This document shows, piece after piece, positions 39,013-49,600 of a DNA stretch of 60,933 nucleotides (the stretch's first letter is position 1; each line of letters starts with the position of its first letter). Source of the stretch: Oceanicaulis sp. (GTDB lineage: Bacteria > Pseudomonadota > Alphaproteobacteria > Caulobacterales > Maricaulaceae); assembly GCA_028280165.1 (NCBI GenBank), contig JANQMI010000207.1:1-60933 (forward strand), written 5' to 3'. The notes below the pieces were generated by a model. That model saw nothing but the letters and a program-made list of their open reading frames with translations. It ran no database searches and was not told where the DNA came from. The position numbers and the translations under genes are program-made.

Positions 39013-41595
39013 TTAGTCGTCCTCGTAGCTGCCTCGGGGGCGGTCGATCAGGTCTGAGAAGAAGAGTGCATTCATTAGCAATTTCTCCGTGCCTGGATAC
39101 GTCCCCCGAAAGACCGGATTGTCGGCCATCAGGATGACCGCGCCACGGCCCATGCGCTGGCTGACGATAGAGGGCGTCCCGGCAATCTCTGACTGACGCC
39201 GCTCGGACGCGTAGCCGGTCATGAGCGGGTCCTCGGTGTATTGCACGGGAACGGCATAGGGGTCGCCATCGGGACGCTGCAATGTGAAGGCGACGTTGCG
39301 GTGCACGGGAAGCTGGCGATTGTCATAGCCAAAGCCGAGGGGGTGGCTTGTATCCAGGTCCGCTTCGAAGATGGCTCCCCCGATGACATGCTCGGCGTCG
39401 CGCAGGGCCATTTCCATGAAGTTGAGGCGTTCTGGTGTTTCGCTTTCGGTTTCTTCCGGCTCTGGGGCTTCGCGACCGAGCAGCGCTTCTTCGGCCCACC
39501 GAGCGCCTTGCCGCGTCGCGATCAGCGTGCCGCCATCGCGCCGGATCCAACGATCGACTTCATCTTTGATTTCATCGGACAAGCGAGCATTGCCGCCAAC
39601 CAGGATCAAGTGGGTGTATTCGCTCCAGTCCACACTCCCCAGATCGTCCTTTTCGACCAAGGTCACGGCCATGTCATGGCGATAGTCGAGCGTCCACCAC
39701 ATCTCGCCAGAGTCATAGCGCGACAGCCCGCCATCAAAGGCCAGGACCACGCGCGGCTGAGTGAGCGCTGAGAAGACATTAGTGGCCCCCAGGTCTCGGC
39801 CCGTCGTGGGCGTCAGGCCAGACGTGGCCGCATGGATCGGCACGCCGTCTTCAACGGCAATGGTCTGCATCAGCGCGAAGATCTCATCGCGGCTGGCCTC
39901 CTGGCGGGCCAGTGGGACGAAGATCGAACCACGGCCCAGCGACACGTTACCGCGCGTCGTCACCACGGTGAACTCCTCGCGAGAGGCGCGGGCCATCAGG
40001 CCTTCGGCGAGGATGCGGTTTAGCGCCCGTGGGGCAAAGGTCTGTGACCATTCAATCACATAGCCATATTCAGAACGGTCTGGGGCCGCTGCTGACTGAA
40101 ACTCACCCCTGGCCCGGCGTGCGGTCTCACCCAGCCGCACATTCGACGCTGTTGCGTAATCGAGGTCGTAGGCCAGCGGCAGAGTCCAACCCGATACGTC
40201 GTAGAAGATATTCTCTTCAAACTCGGTCACGCGATCGAAAATGCCCTGCACCATGCGGTATTGGGTCTGGTTGAGCGGAACCACGTAGGAGCGCCCGGCC
40301 GGGAAGGTGCGCCCGCCTGCATTGATGTCGCTTTCGGTCTCATACACGGTGATGTCGTGCATGTTCAGAAGGCGTACAAAGCGTGCGGCGCGCTCTGGGT
40401 CCCCATTGGCGGTGAAGACGAAGTTGCGGCGGCGATCCCGCTCGGCGTCGGCCGCCGCATCAACAAAGAACTGACGCTGATAGGCGGTGATCTCGCTGCG
40501 AAGATCGAGCGATCCTTGTAGCGTCGTCAGCGCGGTTCGGAACTGGGTGCGCACATTATCGGCATGGGTGACAAGGCCGCGCTCGGTCTGGATCGCTCCG
40601 CCGCGCGCTGCGCCAATCTCGAACAGGATACCCAGCGCGCCATTGATCTGCGGATAGGTCGAGCCCTTGCCGATATAGAAGTTATCAAAGCGCTCTTCGG
40701 TGGTGTAAAGGCGCGCTTCGCTATCCAGGAACTCTGCGTGGCGTTGGCCAATCTGATAGGTCAGCTCGCGGGCGCGCTCCGGGATGAGGGGGTTGCGGCG
40801 CAACTCCTCGCCCGGGTGGAAGTAGAAGGGTGTGGCCGATCCCATCTCGTGGTAGTCGGCTGACACCATCGGTTTCCACTCATGCCATTTCTCAATCCAG
40901 GCGCGGCTTTCCGGCTGGGTGAGCAACAGCCATTGGCGATTGAGATCGAACCAATAGTGATTGGTTCGCGCCTCAATCCACATATTGTGAATGATGTCTG
41001 CAGGATCAGTGTTGTCGGCCCGCGACCAGAAGCGTTCCACATGGTCGACGCGCCGGGAGTGACCATCTGGGTTGAACACCACTGTGAACAACATCACAGA
41101 GTCGTCGAGCATGGTGTCGATCTGATCTGAATCGCCTGCTGCGAAGTGGTAGAGCAGCGGGATCGCGGCATCCATGCCTGAGCTTTCCGCACCATGAACC
41201 CCGAAATTGATCCACAACACCATCGGCGCGTCTTCAGGGGCGGCCTCGCCATTCAGGCGCGCCAGGTGGGTTTCGCGAATCTCATCAATGCGGTCGTGGT
41301 TCTCCGGCGAGGTGACCGTGAAAAACAGGATCGGGCGACGCTGGTGAGAATAGCCAATGGTTTCCACCTGAATGCGGTCAGAGCCCGCCGCGATGTCTCG
41401 CAAATAGGCGATCATATCGCCGACACGCACCGGGCGTTCGCCAATTTCATAGCCGAAAGCGTCTTCCGGGGCCTGTACGCCCGGGTCATAGCTGGTGCCT
41501 TCTACCTGAAAGAATTCAATGGGTTCGGCGATGGCAGCGGCAGTCAGCGCGACTGCGCCCAGGATCGCGCTGGCGATAGCGGTGCGAATGGTCAT
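39013..41595 (-). CDS. Secreted M14-family zinc carboxypeptidase
   Basis: The 860-residue protein has a signal peptide (about residues 1-24, AAAIAEPIEF). Its N-terminal M14 domain carries the GVHGAESSG zinc motif (HxxE), FDLNRQW (substrate Arg), and DYHEMG supplying the third zinc His. The C-terminal half (from about residue 560) contains a Rossmann-like region (HLILVGGNARLSDE) that may bind or orient substrate. It probably degrades peptides in the periplasm or outside the cell. It is a single-gene unit, divergent from typA with a 157-base gap, and ends at a terminator. Confidence 0.87.
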   Translation of the reverse strand: MTIRTAIASAILGAVALTAAAIAEPIEFFQVEGTSYDPGVQAPEDAFGYEIGERPVRVGDMIAYLRDIAAGSDRIQVETIGYSHQRRPILFFTVTSPENHDRIDEIRETHLARLNGEAAPEDAPMVLWINFGVHGAESSGMDAAIPLLYHFAAGDSDQIDTMLDDSVMLFTVVFNPDGHSRRVDHVERFWSRADNTDPADIIHNMWIEARTNHYWFDLNRQWLLLTQPESRAWIEKWHEWKPMVSADYHEMGSATPFYFHPGEELRRNPLIPERARELTYQIGQRHAEFLDSEARLYTTEERFDNFYIGKGSTYPQINGALGILFEIGAARGGAIQTERGLVTHADNVRTQFRTALTTLQGSLDLRSEITAYQRQFFVDAAADAERDRRRNFVFTANGDPERAARFVRLLNMHDITVYETESDINAGGRTFPAGRSYVVPLNQTQYRMVQGIFDRVTEFEENIFYDVSGWTLPLAYDLDYATASNVRLGETARRARGEFQSAAAPDRSEYGYVIEWSQTFAPRALNRILAEGLMARASREEFTVVTTRGNVSLGRGSIFVPLARQEASRDEIFALMQTIAVEDGVPIHAATSGLTPTTGRDLGATNVFSALTQPRVVLAFDGGLSRYDSGEMWWTLDYRHDMAVTLVEKDDLGSVDWSEYTHLILVGGNARLSDEIKDEVDRWIRRDGGTLIATRQGARWAEEALLGREAPEPEETESETPERLNFMEMALRDAEHVIGGAIFEADLDTSHPLGFGYDNRQLPVHRNVAFTLQRPDGDPYAVPVQYTEDPLMTGYASERRQSEIAGTPSIVSQRMGRGAVILMADNPVFRGTYPGTEKLLMNALFFSDLIDRPRGSYEDD

Positions 41596-41752
41596 GACTT
41601 CCCCGTGTTCCGGTTTATGTCTGTGCTCTAACGCACAGGCCGATTGGCCGGGAAGCTAGAACAACACGCGCGCCGCGACCAGTGCTGGCGCAAAGCGTGA
41701 AGCACCTGTAAGAGAGCGCGCAAATAAGCCTCCCCAACAAAGGACGAAGCCC

Positions 41753-43579
41753 ATGACGGCTCCGGTCGAACGCATTCGTAATATCGCCATTGTGGCGCAC
41801 GTGGACCACGGCAAGACCACGCTGGTGGACATGCTGTTGAAGCAATCCGGCACGCTCGGAGAGCGCGTCGGCGAGATCGAGCGGGTCATGGACTCCAACG
41901 ATCTGGAAAAAGAGCGCGGGATCACAATCCTGGCCAAAAACACGGCGGTCACCTGGAATGACTACGCCATCAATATTGTGGACACGCCCGGCCACGCCGA
42001 TTTCGGCGGCGAGGTAGAGCGTGTGCTTTCGATGGTCGATTGCGTGCTGCTGCTGGTGGACGCCGTCGACGGGCCGATGCCGCAAACCACCTTCGTGACC
42101 AAGAAGGCGCTGGCGCTTGGCCTAAAGCCCATCGTGGTGGTCAATAAGGTCGACCGCCCCGGTGCCCGTCCGGACTGGGTTGTGGATCAGACCTTTGATC
42201 TGTTCGACCGGTTGGGGGCCGATGATGAGCAGATGGACTTCCCCATTGTCTATGCATCCGGCCTTGAAGGCTGGGCGACGTTGGAAGATGGCGAGCGTGG
42301 AGAGGACCTTAACCCGCTTTTCCAGGCAATTGTCGACCGCGTGCCCGCACCCGACGTTGATCAGGACGCGCCGCTCCAGCTGCAGGTCTCTGCGCTGGAT
42401 TATTCCAGCTATACCGGCGTGATCGGTCTTGGCCGTATCCGCCGCGGGACGCTGTCGAAAAACCAGCAGGTCGCGGTGGTTGGCGCAGATGGTACGACGC
42501 GTAAGGCCAAAGTGCTCCAGGTCTTCGGCTTCCACGGTCTGGAGAAGGTGGAGCGCGACAACGCATCGGCCGGTGACATCATCACCTTTAATGGTGTGGA
42601 CCCGCTGAACATCTCTGACACGCTGTGTGATCCGGAGCATGTCGAGGCGATGCCGCCGCTGACGGTGGATGAACCGACCATCTCCATGATTTTCCAGGTC
42701 AATGACAGCCCGTTCGCCGGTCGCGAAGGCAAGTTTGTGACCTCGCGCCAAATCAAGGAACGCCTGGATCGCGAGCTGATCCATAATGTGGCGCTGCGCG
42801 TGCAGCAGCTGGACGATGCAGACAAATTCCTGGTGTCGGGCCGTGGCGAACTTCACCTCTCAGTGCTGATTGAGACGATGCGCCGGGAAGGCTTTGAGCT
42901 GGCCGTGGGCCGTCCGCAGGTCATCACCAAAGAGATTGACGGCGTGATGTCCGAGCCAGTCGAGAACCTGACCATTGACGTCGAAGAACAGCACCAGGGC
43001 GGTGTGATGGAACGCCTGGGCATGCGCAAGGCCGAGCTGAAAAACATGACGCCGGACGGCAATGGCCGCGTGCGTCTGGAGTTTGCCGCCCCAACGCGTG
43101 GCCTGATCGGTTTCCGCTCAGAATTTCTGACCCTGACCCAGGGCTCCGGCCTGATGTTCCACTCCTTCGATCACTATGCCCCAAAGGCTGCTGGCGAAGT
43201 GGGGCAACGGATCAAAGGGGCGATCATTTCCATGGAGAATGGAAAGGCGCTCGCTTACGCCCTTTGGAATATCCAAGAGCGCGGCAAGCTGTTTATCGGC
43301 CATGCGGTCGAGGTCTATGAAGGCATGGTCGTGGGTGTGAATTCGCGCGAAGAAGACATGATCGTGAACCCGTTGAAGGGTAAGAAGCTGACCAATATCC
43401 GCGCCGCCGGATCAGACGAAGCGGTGGTCCTGACCCCGCCAATCCGCCTGACGCTGGAATATGCTCTGGAATTCATCAATGACGATGAGCTTGTCGAGGT
43501 GACCCCTGAGAGCATCCGCGTCCGCAAGAAATTCCTGAAAGAGCACGAGCGCAAAAAGGCCGCGCGCGCCGCGAGCTAA
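41753..43579 (+). CDS. typA: Translational GTPase TypA/BipA
   Basis: TypA is a ribosome-binding EF-G-like GTPase involved in stress adaptation and 50S assembly. The 608-residue protein has the G1 motif AHVDHGKTT, switch [21 protein letters not shown] (G4), domain II, and the unique C-terminal domain ([26 protein letters not shown]). Length and motifs match the family. It is followed by a small membrane protein gene 44 bases downstream. Confidence 0.97.
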   Translation: MTAPVERIRNIAIVAHVDHGKTTLVDMLLKQSGTLGERVGEIERVMDSNDLEKERGITILAKNTAVTWNDYAINIVDTPGHADFGGEVERVLSMVDCVLLLVDAVDGPMPQTTFVTKKALALGLKPIVVVNKVDRPGARPDWVVDQTFDLFDRLGADDEQMDFPIVYASGLEGWATLEDGERGEDLNPLFQAIVDRVPAPDVDQDAPLQLQVSALDYSSYTGVIGLGRIRRGTLSKNQQVAVVGADGTTRKAKVLQVFGFHGLEKVERDNASAGDIITFNGVDPLNISDTLCDPEHVEAMPPLTVDEPTISMIFQVNDSPFAGREGKFVTSRQIKERLDRELIHNVALRVQQLDDADKFLVSGRGELHLSVLIETMRREGFELAVGRPQVITKEIDGVMSEPVENLTIDVEEQHQGGVMERLGMRKAELKNMTPDGNGRVRLEFAAPTRGLIGFRSEFLTLTQGSGLMFHSFDHYAPKAAGEVGQRIKGAIISMENGKALAYALWNIQERGKLFIGHAVEVYEGMVVGVNSREEDMIVNPLKGKKLTNIRAAGSDEAVVLTPPIRLTLEYALEFINDDELVEVTPESIRVRKKFLKEHERKKAARAAS

Positions 43580-43623
43580 GGCCATAGCTTTCGCGAAGGC
43601 GGGCAAACACTTAGGTTGGGTCC

Positions 43624-43860
43624 ATGCGGTTCACACGTTTCCTCATCCCAGGCTTCGGCTTGCTTGCGATCGTCGGCGCGCTGCTAGCCTCGGGGCGATT
43701 GGGCGAAAGCGGTCTGAACCTCGCCCTCGGGATCACCTTGCTCGTCATCGGCTTTGTGGGGGTTGGCAATGTGGTGTTGTTCACCCGCCTGAAGGCGTCC
43801 ATTGATGAGGCTGCGGCGCGCCAGCGCGGCGAGCTTCCAAGCGATGAAGACGAGCCCTAG
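43624..43860 (+). CDS. Small two-helix membrane protein, unknown function
   Basis: The 78-residue product has two hydrophobic helices (about residues 5-22 and 31-53) and an acidic, soluble C-terminus (QRGELPSDEDEP). No family is recognised. The stop codon directly abuts the ATG of the following oxidoreductase (TAG then ATG), implying a shared transcript. The start follows GGTTGGGTCC, a weak ribosome-binding site. Confidence 0.65.
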   Translation: MRFTRFLIPGFGLLAIVGALLASGRLGESGLNLALGITLLVIGFVGVGNVVLFTRLKASIDEAAARQRGELPSDEDEP

Positions 43861-44844
43861 ATGCGTGCGATCTGGTATTCCGATCAGGGACCGGCCACTG
43901 ATGTCCTAACGCTGGGTGAGAGTGATGAGCCCGCGCCGGGGCCTGGCGAGGTCGCAGTGCTTGTCAAAGCCTCCGGTGTCAATCCGTCAGACGTCAAACA
44001 GCGCGCCGGTTTGCGCGGTCCGATGAGCGTCGCGCGCCAGATTCCCCATTCTGACGGGGCCGGTGTGATCAAAGCGGTTGGCGAGGGGGTTGATCCGGCC
44101 CGTATTGGGGAGCGGGTCTGGCTGTTTAATGCGGCCTTCAAACGCGCCCATGGCACCTGTGCGGAGGTTTGCGTCCTGCCGTCGGAGTTTGCGGCAAGGC
44201 TCCCCGATGACACCCGCTTTGAGGAGGGGGCCTGCCTTGGCGTGCCCGCGATCACCGCCCATCGGGCGCTGTTCTGCAATGGGCCGATTAGCGGAAAAAC
44301 CGTTTTGGTGACCGGCGGGGCAGGGGCCGTAGGCCTCCTGGCGATCCAGCTCGCCAAATGGGCCGGGGCCCATCAGGTGATCACCACGGTCTCATCCCCT
44401 GAAAAAGCTGAAGCGGTGATCGCGGCGGGTGCCGATGAGGTGATCAATTATCGCCGCCAGGATGTCGCCGAAGCCGTTGATGCCGTCACCGAAGGCGAAG
44501 GCGTTGATCATATTGTTGAGGTCGAGCTCGGCGGCAATCTGAAAGAGTCCATCGCGATCCTGCGCCAAGGCGGCGTGATCGCGACCTATGGCTCAGAGGC
44601 CGAGCGCACACCAGAGCTCCCGCTCTACGATTTATTGTTCAAAAACATCCAGCTGGTGACAATTTTTGTCTATTTGCTCAAAGTCGAGCAACGCGTGGAC
44701 GCCGTCCATGACATCAACCGGGCGCTCCGTGAAGGGGCGCTGAGACCGGTCATTCACGACGTGTTCGACCTAGCCGATGCGCCCCTCGCTCATGAATGCG
44801 TGGAGGCGGGGAACAAGGTTGGTGCGGTGTTGGTGAGGATTTAG
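43861..44844 (+). CDS. Zeta-crystallin/quinone-oxidoreductase-type dehydrogenase (MDR superfamily)
   Basis: The 327-residue protein is a zinc-independent medium-chain dehydrogenase. It has the N-terminal GroES-like fold (VKASGVNPSDVKQRAG), the HSDGAGVI segment, and an NADPH-binding Rossmann fold with VTGGAGAVGLLAIQLAKWAG and later YRRQDVAEAV. It lacks the structural-zinc cysteines of alcohol dehydrogenases. It likely reduces quinones or enones with NADPH; the true substrate is unknown. A tandem 26-base repeat begins 11 bases after its stop. Confidence 0.88.
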   Translation: MRAIWYSDQGPATDVLTLGESDEPAPGPGEVAVLVKASGVNPSDVKQRAGLRGPMSVARQIPHSDGAGVIKAVGEGVDPARIGERVWLFNAAFKRAHGTCAEVCVLPSEFAARLPDDTRFEEGACLGVPAITAHRALFCNGPISGKTVLVTGGAGAVGLLAIQLAKWAGAHQVITTVSSPEKAEAVIAAGADEVINYRRQDVAEAVDAVTEGEGVDHIVEVELGGNLKESIAILRQGGVIATYGSEAERTPELPLYDLLFKNIQLVTIFVYLLKVEQRVDAVHDINRALREGALRPVIHDVFDLADAPLAHECVEAGNKVGAVLVRI

Positions 44845-44854
44845 GCTCAGCGCG

Positions 44855-44906
44855 CCAATATGCGTGCACGCCCCATAAAACCAATATGCGCGCACGCGCC
44901 ATAAAA
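44855..44906. repeat. Tandem 26-base direct repeat, two units
   Basis: Units at 44855-44880 and 44881-44906 abut and differ at only two positions. Each begins CCAATATGCG and ends CCATAAAA. The second contains GCGCGC where the first has GTGCAC. They lie in the 152-base gap between the oxidoreductase and gatB. They could be a slipped-strand duplication or a double regulatory site upstream of gatB. Confidence 0.85.
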
Positions 44907-44996
44907 ACTGCCAAGGATCTGCAAGCTGCCTTGACCTTCTTGCCGGGAGGTTCAAAGAAGCTCTGACGGACTTGCACAAGATTAAGGCTCAAGCCC

Positions 44997-46502
44997 ATGC
45001 CACTCGACACCGCAGACCATCGCTATGTGATCCCCGGAGCCACTGGGGATTGGGAAATCGTTGTGGGGTTGGAAGTTCACGCTCAGGTCAAATCGAGCGC
45101 GAAGCTGTTCTCCGGGGCTGCTACCGAGTTCGGGGCCGAGCCCAATACCCAGGTGAGCCTCGTGGACGCGGGTATGCCGGGCATGCTGCCCGTGATCAAT
45201 CAGCGCTGCGTGGAACAGGCCGTGCGCACCGGTCTGGGCCTGAGCGCCCAGATCAACGCGTTTTCGCGCTTTGATCGGAAAAATTATTTCTACCCGGATT
45301 TGCCCCAGGGCTATCAGATCAGCCAGTTCGCCCATCCGATTGTGGGCGAGGGTGAGATTGAGTGCGAGCGTGATGATGGCTCGCGCTTCACCGTGGGCAT
45401 CGAGCGGCTGCACCTGGAACAGGATGCGGGCAAGTCGATCCACGATCTCGATCCGAACGCCACCTATGTGGACCTGAACCGCTCCGGCGTCGCGCTGATG
45501 GAAATCGTCTCGCGCCCGCATGTGCGCACGCCTGCGGATGCCGCCGCCTATATGCGCACGCTGCGCACCGTCGTGCGCTATCTCGACACCTGTGGTGGGG
45601 ACATGGAGAAGGGCCAGATGCGCGCCGACGTCAATGTCTCGGTCTGCCGCCCGGGCCAGTATGAGAAATTCATGGAGACCGGCTCGTTCGAGCATCTGGG
45701 CACGCGGTGTGAGATCAAGAATGTGAACTCGCTGCGTTTCATCATGCAGGCCATCGAGTATGAGGCGAAGCGCCAGATCGACATTCTCGAAGAAGGCGGT
45801 GAAATCCATCAGGAAACCCGCCTGTTTGATGCCAATACCGGCGTGACCCGCTCCATGCGATCGAAAGAAGAAGCGCACGACTATCGCTACTTCCCCGATC
45901 CGGACCTGCTGCCGTTGGAGCTGGATCCTGCCTGGATTGAGGAAATCCGCGCCAGCCTTCCGGAACTGCCGGCGCAGAAGCGCAAGCGGTTTGTCGAAGA
46001 TCTGGGCCTGTCGGAGTATGACGCTTCGGTTCTGGCCGCAGACAAAGACCGTGCCGATTATTTCGAAGCCGTGATCGAAGGCCGCGATGCGAAGCTGGCC
46101 GCCAACTGGGTCAATAACGAGCTGTTCGGGCGTCTCAATAAGGAGAGCCTGGGTATCACCGAGAGCCCCGTTAGCGCTGCCAAACTCGGCGGTCTTGTCG
46201 ACCTGATCAAGGACGGCACGATTTCCGGTAAGATTGCCAAAGATGTGTTTGAAATCTTGTGGGAAGAGGGCGGCGATCCGGCTGAAATCGTGGAGGCGCG
46301 CGGCCTCAAGCAAGTCACCGATACCGGGGCAATTGAAGCCGTGATCGACGACCTGATCACCAACAATCCCGATCAAGCCGCCCAGGTGAAAGACAAGCCC
46401 AAAGCCATGGGCTGGTTTGTCGGTCAGGTGATGAAAGCCATGCAGGGCAAGGCCAATCCGCAAGCGGTGAACGAGATTCTGCGCAAGAAGCTGCTCGACT
46501 AG
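44997..46502 (+). CDS. gatB: Asp-tRNA(Asn)/Glu-tRNA(Gln) amidotransferase subunit B
   Basis: GatB carries the kinase/transamidase site that converts misacylated Glu-tRNA(Gln) or Asp-tRNA(Asn). The 501-residue protein has the signature [11 protein letters not shown], the [14 protein letters not shown] segment, [18 protein letters not shown] and the C-terminal YqeY-like tail domain. gatA and gatC are not adjacent in the window. Presence of GatB fits a genome that uses indirect amidation, with gltX nearby supplying a possibly non-discriminating synthetase (inference). Confidence 0.97.
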   Translation: MPLDTADHRYVIPGATGDWEIVVGLEVHAQVKSSAKLFSGAATEFGAEPNTQVSLVDAGMPGMLPVINQRCVEQAVRTGLGLSAQINAFSRFDRKNYFYPDLPQGYQISQFAHPIVGEGEIECERDDGSRFTVGIERLHLEQDAGKSIHDLDPNATYVDLNRSGVALMEIVSRPHVRTPADAAAYMRTLRTVVRYLDTCGGDMEKGQMRADVNVSVCRPGQYEKFMETGSFEHLGTRCEIKNVNSLRFIMQAIEYEAKRQIDILEEGGEIHQETRLFDANTGVTRSMRSKEEAHDYRYFPDPDLLPLELDPAWIEEIRASLPELPAQKRKRFVEDLGLSEYDASVLAADKDRADYFEAVIEGRDAKLAANWVNNELFGRLNKESLGITESPVSAAKLGGLVDLIKDGTISGKIAKDVFEILWEEGGDPAEIVEARGLKQVTDTGAIEAVIDDLITNNPDQAAQVKDKPKAMGWFVGQVMKAMQGKANPQAVNEILRKKLLD

Positions 46503-46530
46503 CGGTTTTCTTCGCTGCAGACCCTATATC

Positions 46531-46560
46531 GCGCCAGCGGGCGGATCGTTCCGCTGGCGC
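46531..46560 (+). terminator. Hairpin terminator after gatB
   Basis: GCGCCAGCGG (46531-46540) and CCGCTGGCGC (46551-46560) form a perfect 10-bp stem with a 10-base loop, 28 bases after gatB. The following TGTCATGTTTT has a modest T-run. The gap to mfd otherwise shows nothing recognisable. Confidence 0.75.
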
Positions 46561-46626
46561 TGTCATGTTTTATCACCCGACGTTGGTTTCCAGCGTGCGG
46601 GGCAATCGCGTTGTGAGGGTGGTCCT

Positions 46627-49600
46627 TTGAGCGACTTGGATCGACTGTCAAAAGAAGCGGGATTTCTGACCGTTACGGGCGCGCCAGAGGGCTATGACGC
46701 GCTGATCTTCTGTGATGCCCTACGTGCGCGTGGCGGGGTGGGTCTGTTCATTGCCTCTGATGCGGCGCGGGCGAGCGCTTTTGAGGCTGCATGCCGCTTT
46801 TTCGCGCCGGATCTGGAGCGATTGAGCCTGCCAGGTTGGGACTGCCAGCCCTATGACCGGATCAGCCCAAGTCCGCGCACAGCAGCGAAACGGGCAGGGG
46901 CGTTGTTTCGCCTGGCTCACCGGGGCCAGACCGACGAGACACCCCTGGTCGTGATCACAACGGCACCCAGCGTTTTGCAACGATGTGCTCCAATATCGGC
47001 GATGAGCTCTGGCGGCCTTTCTGCAAAACCTGGCGGCGTCCTGGATGTTGAAGATCTCAAAGCCCACCTGACTGAGAACGGCTATACACGCGCCGCCACG
47101 GTGACGGAGCGCGGGGACTACGCGATCCGTGGGGGTGTGGTGGATGTTTGGCCCGCTGACGGGGATGAACCGGTTCGCCTCGACTTCTTCGGCGATACGC
47201 TGGAAACGGTGCGCAGCTTTGATCCGGAGACCCAAAGGACGACCCACCAGCTCACCGAAGTGGCATTCACACCGGTTAGTGAGATTGTCCTCGACGAGAA
47301 GGCCATCTCTCGGTTTCGATCTGGTTTTTTGAAGCGCTTTGGCGCTGTGGGATCCAGCGACCTGATCTATGACAGCGTCAGTGCTGGCGCACGCCCCAAT
47401 GGCGCGGAGCACTGGCTTCCGCTTTTCCATGAAGGCCTGGATACCGTCTTCGACTATGTGGGCGATAAGGCGTTGATTGGCCTGGATCCGCTGGCGCTTG
47501 AAGCCCGTGATGAACGTCTGGAACAGATCCGAGACTATTTTGAGGCTCGCCAGGAGGCTGCAAGGTCGGGGGCAGGGGCCATGGGCGCGCCAGCCTATCG
47601 GGCATTGGAGCCGGACGGGCTCTATGTGACGGAAGCCGAGTGGGACCTGGCAATCCAGGAACACGCCTCACGGAAATTCACAGCCTTCCAAGAAGCCCAG
47701 GGTGCCATCGTCGATATGGCCGGTAAACAGGGACGAAGCTTTGCTGCCGAACGCCAGGCCGACCAAAACGTCTTCGACGCCGCTGCGGGTCATGCGGCCC
47801 GCCTGAGGAAGTCTGGCAAGCGGGTGATCTTTGCCAGCTGGAGTGAAGGGGCGTCAGAGCGCCTTGGAGGCGTGCTATCAGAGCACGGACTGTCACCCAT
47901 CCTGGCCGCGCAGGATTGGCCGGATTCCCAGAACTTGCAGGGGAATGCAGTTCTGCGGGCCGTCTTGCCGCTGGAGCGCGGATTTGAAACCGAAACGCTT
48001 GCCTTCATTTCTGAGCAGGATGTGCTTGGCGATCGTTTGGCACGACCGCGCCGCAAGCGAAAGACGGCGGACATCATATCTGAAGCTGGAGCGCTAACGC
48101 CCGGCGATCTCGTCATCCATGCTGACCATGGTCTAGGCCGCTATATCGGCCTAAAGACGCTGTCAGTCGGTGAGGCCCCCCATGATTGCCTGGAGCTGGA
48201 ATATGGCGGTCAGTCGCGTCTCTACCTGCCAGTGGAGAATATCGAGCTTCTTTCCCGTTATGGCGAAGACCGCGAGACCGCCCAACTCGATAAGCTAGGC
48301 GGAGCCGCGTGGCAGGCCCGGAAGGCCAAAGCCAAGAAACGCCTGCGCGACATGGCCGACCAGCTCATCAAGATTGCGGCTCAGCGCAACGCGCGAGAGG
48401 CGGAAATCATTGAACCTCCGGCGGGGCTTTATGACGAGTTTTCAGCCCGCTTTCCCTATGCTGAAACAGACGATCAACTCAACGCAATCGATGACATCTT
48501 TACCGATCTGACCAAAGGCCGGCCGATGGATCGCCTGATCTGCGGCGATGTGGGCTTCGGCAAGACCGAAGTTGCGCTGCGCGGAGCCTTTGTCACCGCC
48601 ATGTCAGGCAAGCAGGTGGCCGTCATTGCCCCCACGACGCTCCTGGCCCGACAGCACTTCCGGACATTCGAAGAACGCTTCCGAGGCTGGCCGGTGAAGG
48701 TGCGCCAACTCTCCCGCCTGGTCGGAGCGAAAGAGGCTTCACAAACCCGAAAAGACCTGGCGAATGGCACGGTCGATATTGTTGTGGGGACTCATGCGCT
48801 GCTCGCCAAGACGGTGAAGTTTGACCGCATAGGCATGCTGGTCATCGATGAGGAACAGCACTTTGGCGTCCGCCATAAGGAGCGCTTGAAGGAGTTGAAA
48901 TCAGACGTCCACGTGTTGACGCTGACTGCAACACCTATCCCGCGTACCCTTCAGCTGGCCATGAGCGGAATTCGTGACCTGTCGATCATCGCCACGCCCC
49001 CGGTCGACCGCCTGGCGGTACGCACCTATGTCACACCTTTTGATCCGGTGACCATTCGCGAAGCGCTGCTTCGCGAACGCTATCGCGGCGGACAAAGCTT
49101 CTTTGTCGTGCCGCGCATCAAGGATTTGGGGGAAGTCACTGAGTTTCTAAAAGAACAATGCCCAGAGGTCAGCTTCGTTGTTGCGCACGGCCAAATGGCT
49201 CCAGGAGATCTCGAAGATATCATGAATGCCTTTTATGAGGGCCGGTATGATGTGCTTCTGTCGACCACGATCGTGGAATCCGGGATTGATATCCCGACGG
49301 CCAACACCATGGTGATCCACCGTGCGGATATGTTTGGTTTGGCGCAGCTTTATCAGCTGCGTGGGCGCGTTGGCCGGGCCAAAGCCAGAGCCTATGCCTA
49401 CATGACCACGCCAGCGAATAAGAAACTAACCGACGGTGCGGACAAGCGTCTGAAGGTCTTGCAATCGCTGGACAGTCTTGGGGCTGGCTTCACGCTGGCG
49501 AGCCACGATCTTGATCTTCGCGGTGGTGGAAATCTTTTGGGCGAAGAGCAGTCCGGTCACATCAAGGATGTCGGGGTGGAGCTGTATCAATCGATGCTGG

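Noticed and set aside
44845..44996. tRNA gene in the gap before gatB
   Set aside because: No cloverleaf, no TTCRANY T-loop pattern; the gap is explained by the tandem repeat.
44982..46463. 493-codon minus-strand open frame opposite gatB
   Set aside because: It is fully antisense to an unmistakable gatB. The translated sequence shows no domain, and high third-position GC in the real gene explains the open antisense frame.
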